NCBI RefSeq assembly: GCF_008923205.2
Contig: NZ_WBMS02000018.1
Location: 67,430-131,429, forward strand
Origin: Actinomadura physcomitrii
GTDB lineage: Bacteria; Actinomycetota; Actinomycetes; Streptosporangiales; Streptosporangiaceae
Direction: 5' to 3'
DNA length: 64,000 bases
The notes beneath the pieces are model-generated. The model did not search any database, was not told where the DNA came from, and saw nothing but the letters and a program-made list of their open reading frames with translations. Of the stretch, positions 57,601-64,000 are shown piece after piece. Each line of letters begins with the position of its first letter. The first letter of the stretch is position 1. Made by a program: the position numbers and the translations under genes.

Positions 57601-59019
57601 TCAGGCGAGGTGGACGTAGTCGTAGTCGAACGGCTTGCCGTTGATCCCCTGGCGCGGCGGCGCGATCCAGGCGGCGATCTTGCCCGGCTCGTACACCGGC
57701 TGCATCAGCGACCGGACGTGCGTCTTGTCCACCTCGGTCGGCAGCCAGGCGCCCTTGCGCGCCGCCCACTCCTCGGCCGGGATGATCTCGCCGTCCGGAG
57801 TGGCCTCGATGCCGGCGAACGCGCCGACCTTCCGGTTGAACGCCACGTGCGGCAACCGGAACCGCTGCGACAGGCCCGCCTCTTCCAGGATGCGGTTCCA
57901 CCGGTTCACGCCGTTCTGGCAGTCGGCGATGTACTCGCGGCGCAGGTCGGTGTTCAGGCCGACCAGCGCGGCCACCTCCGTCTGCCCGGCCCTGCCGTCC
58001 ACGATCGCATCGACCAGGATCGAATCGTCGATGAGCCGGTGGTCGTCCTTGCGCCGCTCCTCCGACCAGCGCCCCTTCAACCCGGCGGTGAAGTAGTTCG
58101 CGACGTTGGTCGAGGTCTCCCCTCCGAACAGGTCGAGGGACACCGAGTAGTGGAAGTTGATGTACTTCTGGATCACCGCCAGGGGGATGCCGCCGCGCCC
58201 GACGACGTCGTCGGTGTCGTGCTCGCGCATCAGCTCGACCGTCCGCTGCACCACCCGGTCCACGCCGGTGGTGCCGACGAACATGTGGTGCGACTCCTCC
58301 TTCAGCATGAACTCGCAGGTGCGCGACAGCGGGTCGAACGCCGACTCCTTCAGCGTGCCGAGCTGGTACTTGCCGTCCCGGTCGGTGAAGTAGGTGAACA
58401 TGAAGAACGACAGCCAGTCCGGCGTCTCCTCGTTGAACGCCCCCAGGATGCGCGGCGACTCCTCGCTGCCGGAGTTGCGGTGCAGCAACTGCTCGGCCTC
58501 CTCGCGGCCCTCCCGCCCGAAGTAGGCGTGCAGCAGGTACACCATCGCCCACAGGTGGCGGCCCTCCTCCACGTTCACCTGGAACAGGTTCCGCAGGTCG
58601 TACAGGCTCGGCGCGGTCGCGCCCAGGTTGCGCTGCTGCTCCACCGACGCCGGCTCGGTGTCCCCTTGGATGACGATGAGGCGCTGCAGGTCCGCGCGGT
58701 ACTCGCCCGGGACCTTCTGCCAGGCGGGCTCGCCCTTGTGCTGACCGAAGGCGATCCGCCGGTCCTTGTTGCGCTCGGCCAGGAAGATCCCCCACCGGTA
58801 GTCGCGCATCGCCACGTGCCCGAAATGCGCCCACCCCTCGCGGCCCACGTTGACCGCGGTCCGCAGGTAGACGTCCTCGGTGGGCAGGGACGGCCCCATC
58901 GAGTCCCACCAGGACAGGAAGTTCGGCTGCCACGACTCCAGCGCCCGCTGCAGGCGCCGGTCCTCGTGCAGGTCGACGTTGTTCGGAATCTTCTCGGAGT
59001 AGTCCGCGGTGATCGTCAT
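57601..59019 (-). CDS. boxB: Benzoyl-CoA 2,3-epoxidase, oxygenase component
   Basis: This 472-residue di-iron protein has LFQVNVEEGRHLWAMVYLL and CEFMLKEESHHMFVGTTGV, the two ExxH motifs of the ferritin-like core, and KYINFHYSVSLDLFGGE. Length and sequence layout match BoxB, which forms the 2,3-epoxide of benzoyl-CoA with O2. The start at 59019 is two bases after the boxC stop. It probably takes electrons from the ferredoxin and reductase encoded downstream. Confidence 0.95.
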   Translation of the reverse strand: MTITADYSEKIPNNVDLHEDRRLQRALESWQPNFLSWWDSMGPSLPTEDVYLRTAVNVGREGWAHFGHVAMRDYRWGIFLAERNKDRRIAFGQHKGEPAWQKVPGEYRADLQRLIVIQGDTEPASVEQQRNLGATAPSLYDLRNLFQVNVEEGRHLWAMVYLLHAYFGREGREEAEQLLHRNSGSEESPRILGAFNEETPDWLSFFMFTYFTDRDGKYQLGTLKESAFDPLSRTCEFMLKEESHHMFVGTTGVDRVVQRTVELMREHDTDDVVGRGGIPLAVIQKYINFHYSVSLDLFGGETSTNVANYFTAGLKGRWSEERRKDDHRLIDDSILVDAIVDGRAGQTEVAALVGLNTDLRREYIADCQNGVNRWNRILEEAGLSQRFRLPHVAFNRKVGAFAGIEATPDGEIIPAEEWAARKGAWLPTEVDKTHVRSLMQPVYEPGKIAAWIAPPRQGINGKPFDYDYVHLA

Positions 59020-59021
59020 GC

Positions 59022-60749
59022 TCAGACTCGCTTCCTGTCGAACTCGGCGCGCTGCCCGGTGCCGTACTTGCGCAGCGCGCCCTCGGGACCGGAGGCGTTC
59101 GGACGGTTGAAGATCCAGTTCTGCCAGGCGGTGAGCCGACCGAAGATCTTCGTCTCCAGCGTCTCCGGCCCGGTGAACCGGTAGTTGGCCTCCAGACCAG
59201 TGAGGGCGTCGGGCGAGAACCCGGTCCGCTCCTCCACGGCGATGCGGACCTCCTCGTCCCAATCGATGTCATCGGGCGCGAAGGTCACCAGACCGAGACG
59301 CTCCGCGTCCTCCGCCCGCAGCGCCTCACCCTCGGCGGACTCGGCGGCGGCCAGGCCCTCGTCGTCGCCGTAGAAGCGGGACTGCAGGCGGGTGAGGCCG
59401 TTGCCCATCGGCAGCGGCCCCAGGTTCATCGGCGCGATCGTGACCGCGGCCGGTTCGGCGTCCGGGTCGACGTCCTCGAACACGCCCGCCAGCTGGAAGG
59501 AGCGGTCAGCGGCCAGCGCCAGCTCCAGCAGCGACCCGGCGAAGCAGCTCCCCGGCTCGATGAGCGCGATGAGGCTGCGGCTGGTCACGTCGAGGCGCTT
59601 CAGCGTCCGCTTGAGGTACAGGACGATCTCGTTGGCCAGCCAGTCACCGGCGTTGTCCAGCAGCAGGGCGTCGTAGGCCAGCACCCGGGCGGCGTCACCC
59701 CTGGTGCGCAGCGTCCAGGTCCCCAGCTCGGTCTCATTGGTCCGCAGGTCCAGGATCAGGTCGTCCAGCTCGCGCGTCATCGCGAGCGTCCAGAACTCCG
59801 CGCCCTGCGCGTGCACGCCGACCGTGTCGGCGGGCGCGTCGGCGTCCGGACCGAGGACAGTGATCTCGACCAGGCCGCGCTCGCGGTCCAGCTTCGCCGA
59901 CACGTACCGGTAGGCGATCTCATCGCCGGCGCGGGTCTTGCGCAGCGGCGTCAACTCGATGCCCGCCGCGTCCGCCGGACGGTCCGAGCGGGCGGCGAAC
60001 TCCTTGGCGCGCTCGGCGACCGTCCGGTCCCACGCGGTCCGCGGGACGGCCTCGTCGACCAGCCGCCAGGCCACCGCCTTCTTCCCGCCGATCCCCTCGG
60101 ACTTGGTGGAGAAGTAGTCGGCCACGTCGCGCCGCACGTGCCGCTTGTCCGAGACGCGGGTCAGGCCGCCCGTGCCCGGCAGGACCCCCAGCAGCGGCAG
60201 CTCCGGCAGCGACACCGCCGACGAACGGTCGTCCACCAGCATGATGTGGTCGCACGCCAGGGCCAGCTCGTAGCCGCCTCCGGACGCCGTCCCGTTGCAG
60301 GCCGCGATGTACGTCTGCCCCGAGTTCGCCGTCGCGTCCTCGATTCCGTTGCGGGTCTCGTTGGTGAACTTGCAGAAGTTCACCTTCCACGCGTGCTCGG
60401 ACGCGGCCAGCATCCGGATGTTCGCCCCGGCACAGAAGATCTTCTCCTTGCCGCTGGTCACCACCACCGTCCGCACCTCGGGGTGCTCGAACCGCAGCCG
60501 CTGGACGGCGTCGTACAGCTCGATGTCCACGCCCAGGTCGTAGGAGTTGAGCTTCAGCTCGTACCCCGGGACCAGGCCACCCTGTTCATCGACATCCATC
60601 GTCAGCGTCGCGATGGGACCGTCGAAGCTCAGTTGCCAGTGGCGGTAGGCCGACGGCTCGACCCTGAACTCGACATGCTCAGCGGCACCCTTCCGATCGG
60701 GGCTTTCACCGGCCGGGGCCGCGGCGGGCTCACTCGTCAAGGCAGTCAT
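59022..60749 (-). CDS. boxC: 2,3-epoxybenzoyl-CoA dihydrolase
   Basis: This 575-residue protein is a double-crotonase enzyme: the first domain has FCAGANIRMLAASEHAWKVN and TASGGGYELALACDHIMLVD; the second has ALIEPGSCFAGSLLELALAAD and GLTRLQSRFYGDDE. This is the arrangement of BoxC, which opens the epoxide ring of epoxybenzoyl-CoA to a dehydroadipyl-CoA semialdehyde and formate. Start 60749 follows GGGGAG. It heads the leftward operon. Confidence 0.95.
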   Translation of the reverse strand: MTALTSEPAAAPAGESPDRKGAAEHVEFRVEPSAYRHWQLSFDGPIATLTMDVDEQGGLVPGYELKLNSYDLGVDIELYDAVQRLRFEHPEVRTVVVTSGKEKIFCAGANIRMLAASEHAWKVNFCKFTNETRNGIEDATANSGQTYIAACNGTASGGGYELALACDHIMLVDDRSSAVSLPELPLLGVLPGTGGLTRVSDKRHVRRDVADYFSTKSEGIGGKKAVAWRLVDEAVPRTAWDRTVAERAKEFAARSDRPADAAGIELTPLRKTRAGDEIAYRYVSAKLDRERGLVEITVLGPDADAPADTVGVHAQGAEFWTLAMTRELDDLILDLRTNETELGTWTLRTRGDAARVLAYDALLLDNAGDWLANEIVLYLKRTLKRLDVTSRSLIALIEPGSCFAGSLLELALAADRSFQLAGVFEDVDPDAEPAAVTIAPMNLGPLPMGNGLTRLQSRFYGDDEGLAAAESAEGEALRAEDAERLGLVTFAPDDIDWDEEVRIAVEERTGFSPDALTGLEANYRFTGPETLETKIFGRLTAWQNWIFNRPNASGPEGALRKYGTGQRAEFDRKRV

Positions 60750-60805
60750 CTCAGTTCGTCTCCCCTCCTCCACCTATCCTCTACATTCTCATCGCAGCTC
60801 GTCAA

Positions 60806-60818
60806 GTTCTAGTAGAAC
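60806..60818. promoter_or_regulatory. Palindromic operator-like site upstream of boxC
   Basis: GTTCTAGTAGAAC is a perfect 13-base palindrome about one base upstream of TTGACG, a likely -35 on the minus strand (60805-60800). It is the probable operator of the box operon; it could belong to the PaaX-type regulator or be a relative of the wider box family. Confidence 0.55.
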
Positions 60819-60957
60819 ATCAAGTGGGGGCGCCGCCGGGAGGCGGGTGGTCGGACATCCCGCGCCGGCCGCTGCCGCCGCCCGGCCACGGGAGCGGAGC
60901 GCCGCCGGCCAGGCCGGTCGGCACGCGGCAAGATGTACGGCAGCTCCCGCCAGAACC

Positions 60958-61328
60958 CTTTCGCTCGTGCAGCGCAACCTGATCACCTGCGATCGGTTCG
61001 CGCGATGCGCGGACGAACTCCCGGCGCTTCTCCTGTTCGACAACGACGATGCCGTTCAGCCGATGGCCCGGCGCCGGTACCGGCCCCTCGCCGAACTGAG
61101 GCCGCCCCAGCGGAATCGCCTGAGCGAGACCCTCCTCGCATGGCTCCAGACGGGTGGCAAGACACTCGAAGTGGCCGCCCTTTTACATCTGCACCCCAGA
61201 CCGTCCGCTATAGAGTGCGCCAGCTCCAAGATCTTTTCGGTGACAGTATGGAAGATCCCGACTGGAGGTTCGAAATGGAGATCGTCCTGCGCAAAAGGCT
61301 TCTCGTCGGAGACGAACGCCAAGGGTGA
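60958..61328 (+). pseudogene. PucR/CdaR-type regulator remnant
   Basis: One frame reads LVQRNLITCDRFARCADELP then RLSETLLAWLQTGGKTLEVAALLHLHP. It then shifts to another frame for QTVRYRVRQLQDLFG and DPDWRFEMEIVLRKRLL. This is the C-terminal helix-turn-helix of PucR-like regulators. A run of four C at 61194-61197 would need five to restore the frame. The N-terminal three-quarters of such a protein is absent, so it is dead even if the frameshift were a read error. The 208 bases between boxC and this fragment hold the boxC promoter only. Confidence 0.7.
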
Positions 61329-61524
61329 TGCTGAAGCCCGCGCCGGCGGGCCCGGGCCGGGGACGGCCTCGGCGGCGACGGCGACCCGCATCGGCGCGCG
61401 TCAGGATTCGCGCTTGCCGTCTCCGGCCGTTGCACAGCCCGCCACCACGCTGAACAAACTGCGCAGAGAAGTCGGCCGCTTTTTGTACCCCGGTGAGCAG
61501 CAATGTGATGACCCGGCATCGTAG
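61329..61524. other. Non-coding stretch between two pseudogenes
   Basis: No frame with a plausible start and composition. It ends in a stop codon (TAG 61522-61524) right before the thiolase homology begins. Confidence 0.5.
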
Positions 61525-62322
61525 GCGCCCGAGGCCGTCCGCGCCGACCTGATGGGGATTCCCGACCGGACGATGTTCATGGACACCTACGCCGCGCAGG
61601 CGAACTACCACATGCATCGCTTCGGCACCACGCAGCGGCAGATCGCCGCGGTCGCCGCGAAGAACCACACGAACGGGGCCGCGAATCCCCTCGCCCAGTA
61701 CCGGTTCGCGATGACCGTGGACGAGGTGCTCGCCGACCGCGAGGTGAGCTACCCGTTGACGCGCGCCATGTGCGCGCCCGTCGGCGACGGAGCGGCGGCC
61801 GCCGTCGTCGTCTGCTCGGAGAGAGCGCTCACGAGCCTGCCCGAAGCGGTGCGCGAACGCGCTGTGCGGGTGGCCGCGGCCGTTCTGCGCAGTGGCGTCT
61901 ACCGGCGACCTGACGAGGTGAGCCTGAGCCGGGTGGCGGCCGACCGCGCTTACGAACTCGCGGGCATGAAACCTGAGGACATCGATGTGGCCGAGGTGCA
62001 CGACGCCACGGCGTTCGGTGAGATCTACCAGGCGGAGATGCTGCGGTTCTGCGACGTCGGCGCGGGCGGCCCGTTCGTCGCCGCCGGCGCGACGGCTCTG
62101 GACGGACGCCCGCCGCTCAACACCTCCGGTGGCCTGCTGTCCAAGGGGCACCCGATCGCGGCCTCGGGGCTGTCGATGACGCACGAGGTCGTCTCGCAGC
62201 TCCGCGGTGAAGCCGGCCCCCGCCAGGTGCGGGACGCGCGAGTCGCCCTCGTCGAGAACGGCGGCGGGATCATGGGCCTCGAAGAGGCCGCCTGCTGCGT
62301 CACCATCCTCGATCGGCGCTGA
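61525..62322 (+). pseudogene. 5'-truncated SCP-x-type thiolase
   Basis: About 265 codons encode the C-terminal two thirds of a thiolase: ANYHMHRFGTTQRQIAAVAAKN, MCAPVGDGAAAAVVV, NTSGGLLSKGHPIAASGLS with the catalytic His, and VENGGGIMG. The N-terminal domain with the nucleophilic Cys is missing; homology begins immediately after a stop codon. An ATG at 61552 exists without a ribosome site, so a translated product is unlikely to be a working thiolase. Similar to the thiolase at 25448 near its end. Confidence 0.7.
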
Positions 62323-62423
62323 CCCTTCCGTCCGGTGCGGTGGGCGGCTTCCGGGTGCGGCTGCGGTAGCATCCGGGCAATGGTCGGGCATCCCAACACA
62401 GGATCGAGCGCAGGGTCGGCTGC

Positions 62424-63140
62424 ATGAGGTCGATGCAGCGCGTCGTCGCCATCCTTGAAAGCGTCTCCCGTTCGGCCACACCGGCGACACCCGGCCGAGT
62501 CAGCGAGGAGACCTCCCTGTCGCTGTCGACCGTGTCCCGGATCATGCGTGAGCTGGCCGTCGAGGAGATGCTGGACCGCTCGTCCGACGGGACGTACGTG
62601 CTCGGCACCCGGGTGTTCAACCTCGTCTCCACCGCCACCAGCAGGGGCGACAGGACCGCCGGCATCAACCGGGTGCTGCAGCACCTGCGCGACCTCACGG
62701 GTGAGACGGCCTCACTGCACGTCCGCCGAGGCGACCAGCGGGTGTGCGTCGCCTCGGCGACCAGCGGCCACAGCCTGCGGCGCGTCATCCCCATCGGCGA
62801 CTCGGTCAACCTGGTGGGCTCCGTGCCCGGCGACGTGTTCCTCTCCCAGGCCGACGAATCGGAGAGGGACTCGCTGGTGTCGGCGGTCCTCTCGGGCCGG
62901 GCGCGCAAGGAGCAGCTCGAGAAGATCCGGTTCACCGCCGAGCACGGGTACTCCGCCTACAGCGCCGACAGCCACGGGCTCACCGGCATCGCGGTGCCCG
63001 TGCGCGTCGGGGACGAGGTCCACGCCGCGCTGGCCGTGTCCGGGCCCTCGGTCAGGTTCACCGTGGAGATCGCCGAGTCCTGGCTTCCCGACCTGCGGAC
63101 CGCGGCCAGGCGGCTGGAGCCGTGGATGAGGGCCGAATGA
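62424..63140 (+). CDS. IclR-family transcriptional regulator
   Basis: This 238-residue regulator has an N-terminal winged helix-turn-helix (LSLSTVSRIMRELAVEEMLD) and a C-terminal effector domain with ETASLHVRRGDQRVCV and GLTGIAVPVRVGDEVHAAL. IclR proteins control aromatic and acyl-CoA catabolism in actinobacteria. It is convergent with the SDR at 63187; its target is not evident. Confidence 0.92.
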   Translation: MRSMQRVVAILESVSRSATPATPGRVSEETSLSLSTVSRIMRELAVEEMLDRSSDGTYVLGTRVFNLVSTATSRGDRTAGINRVLQHLRDLTGETASLHVRRGDQRVCVASATSGHSLRRVIPIGDSVNLVGSVPGDVFLSQADESERDSLVSAVLSGRARKEQLEKIRFTAEHGYSAYSADSHGLTGIAVPVRVGDEVHAALAVSGPSVRFTVEIAESWLPDLRTAARRLEPWMRAE

Positions 63141-63141
63141 G

Positions 63142-63170
63142 GCGCCGGCGGCCGTTCGGCCCTCCGGCGC
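63142..63170. terminator. Imperfect hairpin between convergent genes
   Basis: A GCGCCGG outer stem and GGCCG inner stem with a bulge, right after the IclR stop. Confidence 0.45.
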
Positions 63171-63186
63171 TCCCGCCGGATCGGCG

Positions 63187-63963
63187 CTACGACCTCTCGC
63201 GGAGGTCCTGCCACACCCGGCGGTAGGCGGACACGGCCTCGAAGCCGCCGTCGACCGGAACGTCGACACCGGTCAGGAAGGACGAGTCGTCACTGGCGAG
63301 GAAGAGCGCCACGGCGGCGACCTCGTCAGGACGCGCGGCCCGGTCCAGCGGGGTCATCGAGCGCATCGCGTCGTAGGCCGCGGTGCCCGCGATCAGCGGG
63401 GTGTGGACCAGCCCCGGATGGATCATGTTGACGCGGACGCGCCAATCCGCGAGCTCCAGGGCGGCCGACTTCGACAGGCCGCGCAGTCCCCACTTGCTCG
63501 CGGCGTAGGCGGCGACGGGATGGCCCATCATGCCCGACAGCGAGCCGATGTTGACGATCGATCCTCCGCCGCTGTCACGCATCAGCGGAGCGCATGCCCG
63601 CATCCCGAGCATGGGTCCGTTGAGGTTCACCGACAGGATCCCGTCCCAGTCCGCCATGGTCATGGCCATGAGTCCGTCGCGGACGATGATGCCCGCGTTG
63701 TTGACCAGAACGTGCAGGCCCTCCCCCGCCGACTCGATGCTCGTGACGAGCTCGGCCCACGAGTCGTCCTGGGCGACGTCGAGGCGCTGGAAGGTCGCTC
63801 GCCCGCCGTTCGACGCGATGCGCTCGGCCAGCTCCCGGCCGGGCGATTCCTGGATGTCGCAGACGAAGACGTGGGCGCCCTCCCGGGCGAAGAGCTCCGC
63901 CTCGGTGGCGCCCATTCCGCTCGCCGCGCCGGTGACGACGGCGGTCTTCCCGTCAAGCCTCAT
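63187..63963 (-). CDS. Short-chain dehydrogenase/reductase
   Basis: This 258-residue classical SDR starts MRLDGKTAVVTGAASGMG, with NNAGIIVRDG, serine in NIGSLSGMM, YAASK as catalytic pair and PVDGGF near the end. The ATG at 63963 has AAGGAG eight bases upstream and is preferred to the ATG at 63987. Substrate unknown. It probably oxidises a hydroxy intermediate; the gene upstream is outside the window. Confidence 0.9.
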   Translation of the reverse strand: MRLDGKTAVVTGAASGMGATEAELFAREGAHVFVCDIQESPGRELAERIASNGGRATFQRLDVAQDDSWAELVTSIESAGEGLHVLVNNAGIIVRDGLMAMTMADWDGILSVNLNGPMLGMRACAPLMRDSGGGSIVNIGSLSGMMGHPVAAYAASKWGLRGLSKSAALELADWRVRVNMIHPGLVHTPLIAGTAAYDAMRSMTPLDRAARPDEVAAVALFLASDDSSFLTGVDVPVDGGFEAVSAYRRVWQDLRERS

Positions 63964-64000
63964 CTTGTTCTTCTCCTTCGTGTGCAACGGTCCGGGCCGA

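Overview
The window looks like 64 kb of a high-GC actinobacterial chromosome. The genes are GC-rich throughout and use GTG/TTG starts. There are LLM (F420/flavin type) oxidoreductases, a mycofactocin-type SDR, a P450, PaaX and IclR regulators, and many ATGA/GTGA gene overlaps. The genus cannot be named from the sequence. No tRNA, rRNA, CRISPR array or intact insertion sequence was seen. Almost every gene is catabolic: CoA ligases, acyl-CoA dehydrogenases, crotonases, thiolases, short-chain dehydrogenases and oxygenases.

Positions 1-44,600 hold many small transcription units pointing both ways. From the left: a phosphotransferase cut by the window edge; ferredoxin plus PEP-utilizer-like protein 1; a Rieske oxygenase operon (SDR, Rieske, 69-aa protein, ThuA-like); a VOC protein; a leftward operon (histidine phosphatase, FAD dehydrogenase, SnoaL-like, E1 alpha, E1 beta); an LLM oxidoreductase and a second histidine phosphatase; P450 plus SDR; PEP-utilizer-like protein 2; a cassette of SDR, AttH-like protein, phosphotransferase-like protein and small helical protein; an AveC-like membrane protein; thiolase plus LLM; DUF35, thiolase and two acyl-CoA dehydrogenases; a further acyl-CoA dehydrogenase; a CoA ligase; a mycofactocin-type SDR; a MarR regulator; crotonase, ligase, AttH-like protein, phosphotransferase and small helical protein; and SnoaL, LLM and PEP-utilizer-like protein 3. 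Positions 42.7-43.8 kb are gene debris. Most intergenic gaps here carry an AT-rich inverted repeat close to AACTCTAG-NN-CTAGACTAT. About 17 full or half copies were found, so much of this block may be one regulon. The MarR protein at 33142 is the nearest candidate regulator.

Positions 44.6-60.8 kb are an aerobic benzoyl-CoA (box) pathway island: a PaaX-type regulator, then on the minus strand boxC, boxB, benzoate-CoA ligase, a TrxR-like ferredoxin reductase, a 7Fe ferredoxin, an amidohydrolase, a PaaY-like protein, a PaaH-like dehydrogenase, a crotonase, a thiolase, a CoA ligase and boxD. Benzoate would be activated to benzoyl-CoA, epoxidised by BoxB, ring-cleaved by BoxC, oxidised by BoxD and finished by beta-oxidation steps. 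A 76-bp imperfect direct repeat brackets the thiolase/ligase block and leaves a broken crotonase tail and a truncated boxD start, recording a rearrangement.

Positions 60.9-64 kb hold a frameshifted PucR remnant, a 5'-truncated thiolase, an IclR regulator and an SDR.

The strongest candidates for something undescribed are: (1) the repeated palindromic operator; (2) three paralogous PEP-synthase-like phosphohistidine-domain proteins with no ATP-grasp partner visible; and (3) a repeated three-gene cassette (AttH-like, phosphotransferase, small helical protein) present in two inverted copies plus a third apparent fused form.
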